The notes beneath the pieces were generated by a model, which saw nothing but the letters and a program-made list of their open reading frames with translations, ran no database searches and had not been told where the DNA came from. A program made the translations under genes and the position numbers. DNA of 64,000 nt from Anaerovibrio lipolyticus DSM 3074. GTDB lineage: Bacteria; Bacillota; Negativicutes; Selenomonadales; Selenomonadaceae. This document shows, in pieces, positions 19,838 to 29,708 of this stretch. The stretch spans positions 52,178-116,177 of the forward strand of contig NZ_FQYW01000011.1 in NCBI RefSeq assembly GCF_900141865.1, in the 5' to 3' direction. Numbering within the stretch: the stretch's first letter is position 1; every line of letters starts with the position of its first letter.

Positions 19838-21004
19838 TTATCTTTTTCCAAAACTATTTACCATCTTCAAAGTATAGTACAGAATAAGCCCAAAGCCTAT
19901 TCCTGCCGTAAGACTGCCCCAAAGGGGAACTAGCATCAGAGTAAAAACTCCTGCCAAGATTGATATATTATCATTAATTTGTAAAAATTTCAAATCTGAC
20001 AGCAAACAGCAGCCTGCTCCGATGACAGATGCTGCAAAAATTACCGGATAATCCTTAAGCTCCATCATCATAGGACCACAAAACAGTAATAATACCAACA
20101 GTAATACTGTAACCTTAGAGATTTTTGCAGGAGTGTCGCTGCCATAACCACTGGCAACAGAAACCTCGGCCACACTCATGGCTCCTCCTGAAAACAGTCC
20201 TCCAAGCAGGGAACCAAGACCATTAATTCTCAGCAGCTTCGCCTCATTTTCCCTCATGGTCTTGGCCACAGCCAGACCATCAAAAAGCAATACAAGGAAA
20301 ACAACTGCTACTGAAACCAACAGCTCGAAAAATCTGTCAAAATTAATCTGAGCTGCCGTATCTGTAAAGCCCTCCGGCACAGAAAAGATATATGCAGGGA
20401 CTTCAACATAGCCATTTATAATTGCCATTACCAATGCCACCAACAAACCTACAGCCAAGGCCTGTGATTTTTTACGGCTCAGAAAAACCATTACTGCCAC
20501 AAAGCTTACAATAGTAATTATAACCAAAGGATCATTTAAGCTGCCCATGGATGTTAATTGAAACGGGTCTCCAATAACCAGCCGTCCCATTACAAGTCCT
20601 CTATAAACAAGCAGGATTCCCAAAGACGCAGGAATTACTGTCTCCAAATATTGGGGTAAAATGGATACCAGCTTACGATGAAGATTGGCATAAACCAAAA
20701 ATAATATTAGCAGCCCAGCCAAAAAAGGCACTGTCATGGTCTCCTGCCAGGTATAGCCCTGGCAAATAACCAAATCATAGCATAAAAGGCTGTTAACCAC
20801 TATTCCAGGAGCCATTGACACTGCTATCTTGTAGTATGCGGCCACCATAGTTCCCAGAATTGAGCTGAACACTACTGCCGTATATGCTCCATTAAAGGGC
20901 ACACCGGCTTTCTGCCACATGATGGTAACCACCATGACATTTACTAAAATCAGGGCAAAATTTATGATGCCTGCAATTATTTCTTTAGATACATATTTCT
21001 CCAT
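19838..21004 (-). CDS. NCS2/AzgA-like permease (purine type)
   Basis: This membrane protein of about 388 residues has roughly 12 hydrophobic segments. Resemblance to AzgA hypoxanthine/guanine permeases is seen in EIIAGIINFALILVNVMVV, the segment KIAVSMAPGIVVNSLLCYDL, and a helix with SGGAMSVAEVSVASGYGSDT in place of the usual GxxxxTxxxESxxG substrate motif. The ATG at 21004 is preferred over an in-frame GTG at 21025; neither has a strong Shine-Dalgarno. Substrate is uncertain because the binding motif is divergent; sulfate-permease-like relatives cannot be excluded. Confidence 0.75.
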   Translation of the reverse strand: MEKYVSKEIIAGIINFALILVNVMVVTIMWQKAGVPFNGAYTAVVFSSILGTMVAAYYKIAVSMAPGIVVNSLLCYDLVICQGYTWQETMTVPFLAGLLILFLVYANLHRKLVSILPQYLETVIPASLGILLVYRGLVMGRLVIGDPFQLTSMGSLNDPLVIITIVSFVAVMVFLSRKKSQALAVGLLVALVMAIINGYVEVPAYIFSVPEGFTDTAAQINFDRFFELLVSVAVVFLVLLFDGLAVAKTMRENEAKLLRINGLGSLLGGLFSGGAMSVAEVSVASGYGSDTPAKISKVTVLLLVLLLFCGPMMMELKDYPVIFAASVIGAGCCLLSDLKFLQINDNISILAGVFTLMLVPLWGSLTAGIGFGLILYYTLKMVNSFGKR

Positions 21005-21084
21005 ACACTTCACATCGCACAGCACCCATTAATATCATATAAATAAATCAGCCTATAACAAACATGGCTATAGACTGATATACA

Positions 21085-22104
21085 TTACTTATCCATAACT
21101 TTAATGGAATTTGGATCGTCCTCATCCAAATCCTTGTCCAGCACATGCTTGCCAAATACTGTAATGGTATAATACAGGCCCACAAAAAATGGCAAATACT
21201 CTGCAATAAAACGCCATGACACAGCAAGAATACCTACTGTACCTGATGGTACGCTTTCACTAAAGAGATATACGAAACCACCCTCCGCAATGCCGGAGCC
21301 TCCCGGGGTAGGAGAAAAATAAAGCAGGATGTTCAAAAACATCATGCGTCCCATTACCGTAAGCCAGTCCACAGTAGCACCCAAGCCAAGCATAAGGAAA
21401 GGGACCACCATGTAAATAAAAATCAGGCTTAAGCCAGATTCAAAGAAAACCCGAATCATGGATTTGGGCGATGACGCCAACAGAATTATGGCAGACTTGC
21501 TATCTCTGTACATGTCCACAAATTTTTTGCTCCACTTTTTGGATAGCTTTCTGGCAATTTTCACTGCAAAATAATCAAATGCATTTCTGCGAATACCATA
21601 GGCTGCCACCAACATTAAAACAGTTGCAGTACCGGCGACATAAACCATTACCGCATTGGAAACACCTGGCAATATTCCCTCGTCATGAAGGAATATAAAC
21701 GGCAAACAACAAGCCAGAAAGAATATGGAAACCACTGTACGGACCAATGCCAATACAGCGGCTTTTCCCCCTGGGACTCCTGCCCTGCGCAGAAACATCA
21801 CCTGTGCTATGGCACCGGCAGCAGCACCGGGCCCCAGCATAGCCAGAAAATAGTTACCAAAAACCACTTGTACAGCCTGCTTCAAGGTAATATTTTCCCC
21901 GGATATTTTTACCATGTGCATTAATCTGGTTCCATCCAATACAAGACCGATGGCCATGGCCAATATTGCCAAACCAACGGACCAGGGCTGGAACATATAT
22001 AAATTGGTAATGGTATTAATGTCCACCGTAAAATAAATTACTGCACTGGATATTACCAAAACCAATAGGAATAAGCCTAGTATACGCCCATAAACCTTAT
22101 TCAT
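21085..22104 (-). CDS. Flippase-like membrane protein (LPG synthase TM / UPF0104 family)
   Basis: This 339-residue protein has about eight transmembrane segments and the family landmarks LGPGAAAGAIAQVMFLRRAG and STPGGSGIAEGGFVYLF-like (FSPTPGGSGIAEGG). It resembles the membrane half of MprF and the AglD2/YbhN proteins, thought to move or shield lipids. The cytosolic aminoacyl-transferase domain of full MprF is absent, so it is not a lysyl-PG synthase. It follows folE2 by 68 bp in the same orientation. Confidence 0.8.
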   Translation of the reverse strand: MNKVYGRILGLFLLVLVISSAVIYFTVDINTITNLYMFQPWSVGLAILAMAIGLVLDGTRLMHMVKISGENITLKQAVQVVFGNYFLAMLGPGAAAGAIAQVMFLRRAGVPGGKAAVLALVRTVVSIFFLACCLPFIFLHDEGILPGVSNAVMVYVAGTATVLMLVAAYGIRRNAFDYFAVKIARKLSKKWSKKFVDMYRDSKSAIILLASSPKSMIRVFFESGLSLIFIYMVVPFLMLGLGATVDWLTVMGRMMFLNILLYFSPTPGGSGIAEGGFVYLFSESVPSGTVGILAVSWRFIAEYLPFFVGLYYTITVFGKHVLDKDLDEDDPNSIKVMDK

Positions 22105-22172
22105 TCAGCAACTCCTTAAAAAGAAATCAGCACTATTATACCATTTGCTTTCTTTCGTGCCAAATTCTACCT

Positions 22173-22961
22173 CTATTCCACAAACTCCTCATGACTGGCA
22201 TAAGCGCTGTGGTTGTGAATGCTTTCAAAATTATCGCAGTCCAGAGCGAACCATTTGATGCCTTCAAGCTGACGAAGGGCAATCACGCCATCTCTTAAAA
22301 TATCCTCAACAAATTTTGGATTGTCATAAGCCTTTTCCGTGACGAATTTCTCGTCCTCACGCTTTAGCAGCGGATAAACCTGACATGAGCCCTGCTGCTC
22401 CATAAGAGCTACCAAATCCTCAATGAGAATACATTCATGTTCATCATCGAAGGAAACCCTTACGTCCATAACACCACGCTGATTATGGGCTCCGTATTCA
22501 GAAATTTCCTTGCTGCAAGGACAAAGGGAAGTATATGGAACCTTCACACCCAAAGTAAACTGCAATGGCTGTTCTCTTTCCATAACACCATCAAAGAAGC
22601 AGTCCACGTCCAAAACTGATTTTCTCTTACTAACTGGGGCAAATCGATCCACAAAATATTTAAATTCAATATGGATAGCCGCTGTCTCCGCCTGTAATTT
22701 ATCCATAGCCTCCTGCAAAATATCAGCCATTTCCACCTCTGCAATGGGCAGGCGGGTCCATTTGTTCAGAATCTCCTGAAACCGACTCATGTGGGTACCC
22801 TTGTATTCCATTGGCAGTGAAACTGTAAAGCTAATATTTGCCAAAACCTGCTGGTAGTCCCCCTCCTTTGTTTTTATCAAAAGAGGAAGATGTGCATCCC
22901 TGATACCCACCTTCTGAATGGCAATACCGCGGGTATCTGCACTATTTTGTACATCCTTCAT
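22173..22961 (-). CDS. folE2: GTP cyclohydrolase FolE2 (type IB)
   Basis: This 262-residue enzyme converts GTP to 7,8-dihydroneopterin triphosphate, the entry step to folate and queuosine. The type IB signature is visible (VPYTSLCPCSKEISEYGAHNQRG), with the Cys and His typical of the metal site and no homology to FolE. FolE2 works with alternative metals such as Mn and is often found where zinc is scarce. It lies 11 bp after queC, so it probably supplies dihydroneopterin triphosphate to the queuosine branch. The other queuosine genes (queD, queE, queF) are not in this window. Confidence 0.94.
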   Translation of the reverse strand: MKDVQNSADTRGIAIQKVGIRDAHLPLLIKTKEGDYQQVLANISFTVSLPMEYKGTHMSRFQEILNKWTRLPIAEVEMADILQEAMDKLQAETAAIHIEFKYFVDRFAPVSKRKSVLDVDCFFDGVMEREQPLQFTLGVKVPYTSLCPCSKEISEYGAHNQRGVMDVRVSFDDEHECILIEDLVALMEQQGSCQVYPLLKREDEKFVTEKAYDNPKFVEDILRDGVIALRQLEGIKWFALDCDNFESIHNHSAYASHEEFVE

Positions 22962-22972
22962 AAATACACCTA

Positions 22973-23656
22973 TTACATATTTTCATACTCAACTGGGTCA
23001 ACTACACCAGCCTCAGCAAATCCACGAAGTCTCAGCTTACAGCTGTCGCAGACACCACAGGCCTTCTCGCCGCCCTTATAGCAGCTATGTGTAAATTGCA
23101 ATGGAGCCCCCAGTTTACTTCCCAGCTGAACTATTTCCTTCTTGGAAAGGTCCTGCAAAGGGGTTTCTATTTTAATATTACGTCCATCAGCAGTCCCGGC
23201 TTTAGTAGCCAGATTAGCAGTTTTCTGGAAGCTGCCGATAAATTCCGGACGACAGTCCGGATAGCCGGAATAATCCACTGCATTCACACCAATATATACA
23301 TGGTCTGCCCCAATAACCTCAGCATACGCCATGGCATAGCTGAGAAAAATCATGTTACGGGCAGGAACATAGGTAACTGGAATATCCTCTGCCCCATGCT
23401 GAAAATCTCCGTCCGGAACCTCAATCTGACTGTCTGTAAGGGCAGAGCCTCCGATTTCCTCCATATTAGTTTCTATAATAAGGTGCTTTTTCACGCCATA
23501 GAATTTGGCAACCTTCTTGGCACCCTCCAATTCAATATTATGTCTCTGATGGTAATTGAAGCTGATGGGATAAACCTCCATACCCTTTGATTTGGCCACA
23601 GCCATACATACGGTAGAATCAAGACCACCAGAAAGTAAAACAACTGCTTTTTCCAT
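22973..23656 (-). CDS. queC: 7-cyano-7-deazaguanine synthase
   Basis: This 227-residue ATP-dependent enzyme turns 7-carboxy-7-deazaguanine plus ammonia into preQ0. The PP-loop SGGLDST is at residues 9-15. A C-terminal zinc cluster is formed by CYKGGEKACGVCDSC. It precedes folE2, giving two steps of queuosine/deazaguanine synthesis in tandem. No dpd-type DNA modification genes are nearby, so tRNA queuosine is the likely end product. Confidence 0.95.
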   Translation of the reverse strand: MEKAVVLLSGGLDSTVCMAVAKSKGMEVYPISFNYHQRHNIELEGAKKVAKFYGVKKHLIIETNMEEIGGSALTDSQIEVPDGDFQHGAEDIPVTYVPARNMIFLSYAMAYAEVIGADHVYIGVNAVDYSGYPDCRPEFIGSFQKTANLATKAGTADGRNIKIETPLQDLSKKEIVQLGSKLGAPLQFTHSCYKGGEKACGVCDSCKLRLRGFAEAGVVDPVEYENM

Positions 23657-23672
23657 TATATAAACGCCCTCC

Positions 23673-24323
23673 TTACCCGACGCAATGCAGTTTACGAATA
23701 GCCTCAGTTATATTCTGTGCCTTATATACCGCTGAACCAGCTACCAATACATCGGCCCCGGCCTCCGCCAGTGCCTTGCAGTTGTCCACGGTAACACCGC
23801 CGTCCACCTCAATTTCGGCCTTGCTTCCGGCCTTGACCAGCATCGCCTTTAAGCGGGCAATTTTATCCAATGAATTAGGAATAAACTTCTGTCCACCATA
23901 GCCTGGATTTACAGACATGATAACAATCATATCCAGATCATCCAACAGCTCCTCCACCATTGAAAGAGGAGTCCCGGGATTAAGGCAGATACCAGCCTTA
24001 CAGCCAGCAGACTTAATGGCCTGCAATACTCTATGAGGATGTTTTGCGGCTTCCACATGGAAGGTTATAATATCCGCACCTGCTTTGGCAAAGGACTCAA
24101 TTTGAGTATCCGGATGCTCTACCATGAGATGTACGTCAAATACAGCATCCGTAACAGGGCGAATAGCCTTTACGATCAAGGCACCTAAAGTAATTTCAGG
24201 CACAAAAGTGCCATCCGTAACATCTATATGTACATAATCAGCACCTGCTGTAATAACCTTTTCAACCTCCTGAGCCAAATTGGCAAAATCAGCAGATAAA
24301 ATTGATGGCGCAACCTTAGTCAT
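23673..24323 (-). CDS. rpe: Ribulose-phosphate 3-epimerase
   Basis: This 216-residue TIM-barrel enzyme interconverts ribulose 5-phosphate and xylulose 5-phosphate in the pentose phosphate pathway. Motifs VAPSILSADFANL, HIDVTDGTFVPEITLG, HLMVEHP, MSVNPGYGGQKF and EVDGGV carry the metal ligands and the catalytic Asp pair. The ATG overlaps the rsgA stop (TGATG), so the upstream in-frame TTG is unlikely. The rsgA-rpe pairing is common in Firmicutes downstream of the PASTA kinase. Confidence 0.96.
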   Translation of the reverse strand: MTKVAPSILSADFANLAQEVEKVITAGADYVHIDVTDGTFVPEITLGALIVKAIRPVTDAVFDVHLMVEHPDTQIESFAKAGADIITFHVEAAKHPHRVLQAIKSAGCKAGICLNPGTPLSMVEELLDDLDMIVIMSVNPGYGGQKFIPNSLDKIARLKAMLVKAGSKAEIEVDGGVTVDNCKALAEAGADVLVAGSAVYKAQNITEAIRKLHCVG

Positions 24324-25219
24324 CAATATGCCTTCTTTCTTTCCAAAATACTTTGCAATATATTCAAATATGCATCATAGCGCTCCTGACTGATAATTCC
24401 CTCTGCCAGGGCATTTTTTATACCGCAGTCGGGCTCATGGCTATGGGTACATGTATTATAATAGCATTTTTCTATTAATGGTCTGAACTCAGGGAAATAG
24501 CCCGCCAGAAGATTTTTATCAAGCTGCTCCAGCTCTGCCGCACTAAAGCCCGGTGTATCCACTACGATGCCGCCGCTGGCCACTGGCAGCAGACAGGCCG
24601 CTCTGGTGGTGTGCTTTCCCCGCTTTATTTTTTCAGAGATAACCCCCGTAGTAAGGGATAAATTGCTGTCAATAGCATTAAGGAGAGAGGATTTTCCCAC
24701 ACCAGAAGGCCCCGCAAAGGCGGTAACCTTCCCCTTCAGCAGGCTTCTGATCTCCTCGATTCCCTGCTTTTCATGAGCTGAGGCAAAAATAACTCTATAA
24801 CCTGCGTCCACATAAGGCTTAACAAACTCATCAGCGGAAGCAGGCAACAAATCCGTTTTATTAAGACAAATTACAATTTCCGGAATGTCCGACCACTCTG
24901 CCAGCACCAAAAAACGGTTTAGCAACAACGAATTAATATCCGGCTCCCTAAGGGCAAAGGTTATGATCACTTGGTCAATGTTGGCAACAGAAGGCCTATG
25001 GAGAAGTGTTTTTCTGGGCAGACGTTTTTCAATAACGCCAGTACCATCACCCAAGAGCTCATACTCCACCATATCCCCTGTCACCACGGAGCCCTTTATT
25101 CTTTTTATTCTGCCACGAAGACGGCATGATAAAAGCTCCGGATTCTGAGTAAGCTCCCTGCCATCTTCAAGCACATAATAAAATCCGTTATATGTTTTTA
25201 TAACCTGACCTGTTGGCAT
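24323..25219 (-). CDS. rsgA: Ribosome small-subunit-dependent GTPase RsgA
   Basis: This 298-residue late 30S assembly GTPase has an N-terminal OB-fold (residues about 1-65) and a circularly permuted GTPase. The motif order is G4 (NKTDLL), G1 (GPSGVGKSSLLN), G2 region (KHTTRAACLL) and G3 (DTPGF). The C-terminal zinc motif (CYYNTCTHSHEPDC) is intact. It lies between the PASTA kinase and rpe; in relatives RsgA is a known substrate of the neighbouring kinase. Confidence 0.96.
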   Translation of the reverse strand: MPTGQVIKTYNGFYYVLEDGRELTQNPELLSCRLRGRIKRIKGSVVTGDMVEYELLGDGTGVIEKRLPRKTLLHRPSVANIDQVIITFALREPDINSLLLNRFLVLAEWSDIPEIVICLNKTDLLPASADEFVKPYVDAGYRVIFASAHEKQGIEEIRSLLKGKVTAFAGPSGVGKSSLLNAIDSNLSLTTGVISEKIKRGKHTTRAACLLPVASGGIVVDTPGFSAAELEQLDKNLLAGYFPEFRPLIEKCYYNTCTHSHEPDCGIKNALAEGIISQERYDAYLNILQSILERKKAY

Positions 25220-25247
25220 TTATATGTCCTTTACATTTTCAAAATAA

Positions 25248-27050
25248 CTATGGTTTTACGACCTCTTCCGGAGATGTTTTCTGGGTTTTCTTCCCCGGAT
25301 CTGTTGGCTTGGTTGTAGTTGAGGTAGCCTGTCCGCTGGAAACAATAATATTTACAGCACCGCCCTCCTTTACCTCGGAGCCTGCTGCCGGTGACTGCCC
25401 AATAACGGTGCCCCTTGACTGGGAACTCGTCTTTTCCGTAACAGTGCCAAGCTTCAGATTATTTGCTGCCAGATTGGATTTTACACTGTCCACAGACATA
25501 CCAGTATAATCCGGAATGGTCACTCCAGTCTTCTTAGGCCCCTTGCTGACAGTAAAGTCTACGGTCTGCCCCTTGGTAACCTTGGAGCCATTAGCTGGAT
25601 CCTGCTTCAAAACCGTTCCTGCCGGTTCATCGGCTTCTTCCTCGTAAACTGCGCCTATTTTAAGCCCCATTTTGTTCAGCTTGGCTTCAGCATTTGAACG
25701 TGACATCCCTTTTAAATCCGGCATAGTCAGCTCTTCACCGCCCTTACTGATATAAATGGTTACTTGGCGCTGCTCCTTAACCATAATTCCCGCCTCAGGG
25801 TACTGGGATACAACCTGTCCTGCTGGAACATTGGCATCATAAGTTTCTGCTATCTTAACACGCAGATTCTTTTCCTCCAACATTTCACGGGCGATCTCCA
25901 CCTGACGCCCTACCACATCCGGAACCTCTACCTCTACGGAGCTCCAGAAATTTCCAAAGGAAAGGAAGGACCCTGCAAAGAATCCCAATATCAAAATCAA
26001 GACCAAGCCAAAGACAAACTTTTTGGACTTAATCATTTTCTTGAAGGACCCCTCATCTTCCTCTCCGGAATCATCGTAATCACCATCATAATCGTAATCA
26101 TAATCCTGAGAGCTGTACTGCTGAGGCTGATTCTGCTGAATCATATCAGGGGTAACCCGTGGAATAACCTGGGTTGCAAAAGGATCATTTGAAGTCTGCG
26201 GTGCATTCACGATTGCCCCAGTGGATTTGCCCTGAATCATGGACAGAGCTTGCTCCAGATCCATGTACATATCTGTGCTGGTAGGCCGCAGCATAGGATC
26301 CTTGTTCATTGCCTTCTGTACAATGGCCTCCAAAACCGCTGGAACAGATGGTTTAATCTGACGAATAGGTACCGGCTCCTCCTGCAAATGCTTCAGTGCA
26401 ATGCTGACAGAGGTTTCGCCGTTGTATGGCAATGTGCCGGTAAGCATTTCATACAGCACCACGCCAAGAGAATATACATCTGACTTAGTAGTAATAGCAG
26501 TGCCCTTAGCCTGTTCAGGAGAGAAATAATGAACAGACCCCATTACATTTCCCCCATAGGTCATTGTGGAAGAAGAAACTGCTCTGGCAATACCGAAATC
26601 AGTAACCTTAATGTGACCATCATCCATAATCAAAATGTTATGGGGCTTAATGTCACAATGCACCAAATCATTCTTGTGGGCAGCCTCCAGGGCACAGGCC
26701 AATTCCTTGGCTATGCGGGCAGCCTCCTCCGGCTCCAGATAGCCCTTTTCCTGAATATATTCCTTGAGGGTTTTGCCAGCCACATATTCCATAACAATAA
26801 AATGACTGCCTTCATCTTCCCCTACATCATATATATTAACGATATTCTGATGGGTGAGCTTGGCTGCACCCTTGGCCTCACGATGGAATTTCTCTATGAA
26901 TTCAGCATCATTGGCAAACTGCGCATGAAGGATTTTTACAGCAACAGCACGGTCCAACAGCTTATCATGGGCTCTGTATACATCAGCCATGCCGCCGCCA
27001 CCGATATGTTCCTGAATTTCATAACGTCTTGCTAAAACGCGTTCTATCAT
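25248..27050 (-). CDS. prkC: Stk/PknB-type serine/threonine kinase with three PASTA domains
   Basis: The cytoplasmic kinase domain occupies residues 1-270: Gly loop GGGGMADVY, Lys39, catalytic loop HCDIKPHN at 131-138, DFG at 151-153, APE-like SPEQ. The loop has Cys where most PrkC proteins have Arg, so it is a non-RD variant. A Gln/Asp/Tyr-rich acidic juxtamembrane stretch (about 290-335) precedes one transmembrane helix (345-365). Three extracellular PASTA repeats (about 374-575), which bind muropeptides or lipid II, and a Thr/Lys/Pro tail follow. It is encoded directly after FtsW and PBP genes, with the matching PP2C phosphatase upstream, so it forms the kinase/phosphatase pair controlling wall growth. 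Confidence 0.95.
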   Translation of the reverse strand: MIERVLARRYEIQEHIGGGGMADVYRAHDKLLDRAVAVKILHAQFANDAEFIEKFHREAKGAAKLTHQNIVNIYDVGEDEGSHFIVMEYVAGKTLKEYIQEKGYLEPEEAARIAKELACALEAAHKNDLVHCDIKPHNILIMDDGHIKVTDFGIARAVSSSTMTYGGNVMGSVHYFSPEQAKGTAITTKSDVYSLGVVLYEMLTGTLPYNGETSVSIALKHLQEEPVPIRQIKPSVPAVLEAIVQKAMNKDPMLRPTSTDMYMDLEQALSMIQGKSTGAIVNAPQTSNDPFATQVIPRVTPDMIQQNQPQQYSSQDYDYDYDGDYDDSGEEDEGSFKKMIKSKKFVFGLVLILILGFFAGSFLSFGNFWSSVEVEVPDVVGRQVEIAREMLEEKNLRVKIAETYDANVPAGQVVSQYPEAGIMVKEQRQVTIYISKGGEELTMPDLKGMSRSNAEAKLNKMGLKIGAVYEEEADEPAGTVLKQDPANGSKVTKGQTVDFTVSKGPKKTGVTIPDYTGMSVDSVKSNLAANNLKLGTVTEKTSSQSRGTVIGQSPAAGSEVKEGGAVNIIVSSGQATSTTTKPTDPGKKTQKTSPEEVVKP

Positions 27051-27061
27051 GCCATATCCTC

Positions 27062-28459
27062 CTACCTGTCTTTCAAAGCTGTAATTATCTGACGGGCGAT
27101 AGGAGCCGCTACGGTTCCACCGCCACCACTATTTTCAACAATTATGCAAAAGGCTATTTTCCCCTTTGGAAGCTCAGCTGCGCCAATAAACCAGCCGTGG
27201 TCTGCCCCTTGGGAATTTTCTGCAGTACCGGTTTTGCCAATAACCCGGACACCAGACACTGCCGCTGCCCCACCAGTACCATTGGTTACAACATTCTCCA
27301 TAAAACCGCCAATTATGTTGGCACGCTTTTCAGAGGTAACATCCATCCATTTCGACGGAGAGGCTTTTCTTATTACCAGCCCTACTGGAGAAATCACTTC
27401 CTCCACAAGATATGGAACCATAATCTTGCCATGATTAACATAAGCACTGGCCAGCATTGCCATCCGCAGAGGTGTTACCAATGTCTCCCCCTGACCGATA
27501 CCAACCTGGGCCGTATCCCCATCACCAAGAGATGAAAACTTTGGCAAATGGCATTTGCTTTCATTAAACTCGCTGTTAATCGGAGTGGTAAAACCAAATC
27601 TGTCAAAGGCACTCTCCAACCCTTTTCCATGCATTCGCATAGCCAGGGTACCAAAGGTAACATTACAGGATTCTGTAAGAGCATCCTTCAAGATAAGATT
27701 GTTACCATGAACTGCCCCGTGGCTTTCGCCTATATATTCATTGCCAATCTGCAATTTGCCGTTGCAGTTGAACTTCTCATTTAAGTCAGTAACTTTTTCA
27801 TCAAGGGCTGCATCAGCTATCAGCACCTTAATGGTGGAGCCGGGAGGATAAAGGCCTTGGGTAGCTCTGTTTAGGAGTGGGCTGTCTTCCCTTGCTGTGA
27901 GACTTTTCCAGTTGCTCTCCACATCTGTAGGATCTACAGTAGGCTTGCTCACCATGGCAATTATGGCTCCAGTCTCTGCATTCATAACCAACACAGCCCC
28001 CCTATGGTTGCCCAATGCCTCATAGGCCAATTGCTGAATGTCTGCATCCACCGTCAGCTTCACATTATTGCCCTGGGTTGACTGCATTGCCTGGCCTATT
28101 GGCCCCAACATCTGTAGCTGCTGTGACTGACCTGTAAGATCATTGCCTGCCACAGACTCAATACCATCACTGCCTATGGTCTCTCCAAGATACCCTGTTA
28201 CTGGTGCCATTATTTCACCATAAGGGTAGCTTCTTTCTCCCGGCTGAGAGCTTTTTGCCAGCTCCCGTCCATTTATGTCGAGGATTGCTCCCCTTGTTAT
28301 ATCTAATGCCGCATTGCCACGACGGTTCATAGGATTTGCCGCCAAGGATGGTGCCGCGATAACCTGCAAGTAAACAATATATCCAAAAAGACACAGGAAG
28401 CATGCCATCATAAAAAGACTGCAATGCAGAATATATTTTTTTATATCTTTATGCCCCAT
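27062..28459 (-). CDS. pbpA: Penicillin-binding transpeptidase (PbpA/FtsI-like class B PBP)
   Basis: This 465-residue D,D-transpeptidase cross-links peptidoglycan. It has a short cytoplasmic start, one membrane anchor (residues about 10-32) and a small N-terminal dimerisation region. The transpeptidase domain has the active-site motif STIK in PPGSTIK, SCN in TESCNVTFG, and KTG in VIGKTGTAEN. It is short for a class B enzyme and lacks PASTA domains, resembling the PbpA class paired with RodA/FtsW next to PknB. It overlaps ftsW by 11 bp. Confidence 0.93.
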   Translation of the reverse strand: MGHKDIKKYILHCSLFMMACFLCLFGYIVYLQVIAAPSLAANPMNRRGNAALDITRGAILDINGRELAKSSQPGERSYPYGEIMAPVTGYLGETIGSDGIESVAGNDLTGQSQQLQMLGPIGQAMQSTQGNNVKLTVDADIQQLAYEALGNHRGAVLVMNAETGAIIAMVSKPTVDPTDVESNWKSLTAREDSPLLNRATQGLYPPGSTIKVLIADAALDEKVTDLNEKFNCNGKLQIGNEYIGESHGAVHGNNLILKDALTESCNVTFGTLAMRMHGKGLESAFDRFGFTTPINSEFNESKCHLPKFSSLGDGDTAQVGIGQGETLVTPLRMAMLASAYVNHGKIMVPYLVEEVISPVGLVIRKASPSKWMDVTSEKRANIIGGFMENVVTNGTGGAAAVSGVRVIGKTGTAENSQGADHGWFIGAAELPKGKIAFCIIVENSGGGGTVAAPIARQIITALKDR

Positions 28460-29708
28460 GAACCTTTTCCTTCTTTGATAATGACAATAAAAGACCTATC
28501 ATAATAAAGCCTGATACCATGGAACTGCCGCCATAGCTAATAAATGGCAGAGTAATGCCCGTAAGAGGCAGAAATTTTGTGACGCCGGCGATAATGATAA
28601 AGGCCTGGGTGAAGAGAGCTATGGAAAAGCCCGCGGCTACCAGTGTGTGAAGCTCCTTTTTGCAGTTCATGGCAATCATAATACCACGATAAAAAAGCAT
28701 CACATATACCATCATAATCACGGTACAGCCTAAAAGCCCCAACTCCTCAGCCACAGCCGAGAAAATAAAATCCGTATGAACCTCTGGTATAAGGCCTGGA
28801 TGACCATGTGTAAAGCCCGTGCCCCAAACACCACCAGCAGCAAAAGCAAACAGGGACTGAACCACCTGATATGCCTGCCCTGCTGGATCTGCCCAAGGAT
28901 CAAGCCAAATATTAAAGCGGACCTGCACATGGGAGAAAAAAGCATAGCTGACTGCAGCTCCCAGACCGAAAAACAGCATAGCTATAAACACATAGGATTT
29001 ACTGCCGGTCCCCATATAGGTCATAAACACTGCCATACAGAAGAACAACAGGGCTGAGCCCAAATCACGCTGAACTACAAACATAAGGATAGCGATGCCC
29101 CAAATAACCAAAAGAGGAGCAATAAATCTTATTGGCGGCAAATCAAGAAAGAGAAATTTACGTTTTGCCGCATTCAGCATTTCCCCATGGTCAGAAAGAA
29201 AGGCTGCCAAAAAAAGCACCAGCAGTATTTTGCCAAACTCTGAAGGCTGGACAGAAATAGGTCCCAGTACCAACCAGTTCTTGCTGCCGCCGATTTCCAC
29301 ACCGAAAAGCAGGGAAAGACACAATACCACCAAAGTACATATTCCCAAAATGTACTGATACTGCATCATATTTTTCAGCTGACGGGAGAAATACAAAACT
29401 CCCAGCATTACAACCATGCCAATCATCAGCCATCTTAGCTGAGGTACGCATAGTATAGGCTTCAACCTTGCCAGCATAATTATGCCCAAGCTTGAAAAAA
29501 ACAGCACCATGGGAAACACCCATATATCACTGCTATACCTTCCCTTGACAAGAAACAGCTGAATGACAATCCCCATAACAGCCGCCCCCAACGCCCAGGG
29601 CATAGGCGAATAATCTATATTTGGATACTGGTTCAGCATTATAATTCCCAAACCAGCAAACATAATCAAAAAATCAACTGCCACCAAAAGCAGGCTTTTA
29701 GTTTTCAT
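28449..29708 (-). CDS. FtsW/RodA/SpoVE-type SEDS glycosyltransferase
   Basis: This 419-residue polytopic membrane protein has about 10 helices. SEDS landmarks include GGSKNWLVLGPISVQPSEFGKI, WGTGFTHGHPGLIPEVHTDFIF (family core), and the C-terminal LTGITLPFISYGGSSM. SEDS proteins polymerise lipid II into glycan strands with a partner class B PBP, here the immediately downstream pbpA. Whether it serves division or elongation cannot be told from sequence alone. It overlaps the phosphatase gene by 11 bp. Confidence 0.94.
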   Translation of the reverse strand: MKTKSLLLVAVDFLIMFAGLGIIMLNQYPNIDYSPMPWALGAAVMGIVIQLFLVKGRYSSDIWVFPMVLFFSSLGIIMLARLKPILCVPQLRWLMIGMVVMLGVLYFSRQLKNMMQYQYILGICTLVVLCLSLLFGVEIGGSKNWLVLGPISVQPSEFGKILLVLFLAAFLSDHGEMLNAAKRKFLFLDLPPIRFIAPLLVIWGIAILMFVVQRDLGSALLFFCMAVFMTYMGTGSKSYVFIAMLFFGLGAAVSYAFFSHVQVRFNIWLDPWADPAGQAYQVVQSLFAFAAGGVWGTGFTHGHPGLIPEVHTDFIFSAVAEELGLLGCTVIMMVYVMLFYRGIMIAMNCKKELHTLVAAGFSIALFTQAFIIIAGVTKFLPLTGITLPFISYGGSSMVSGFIMIGLLLSLSKKEKVHGA

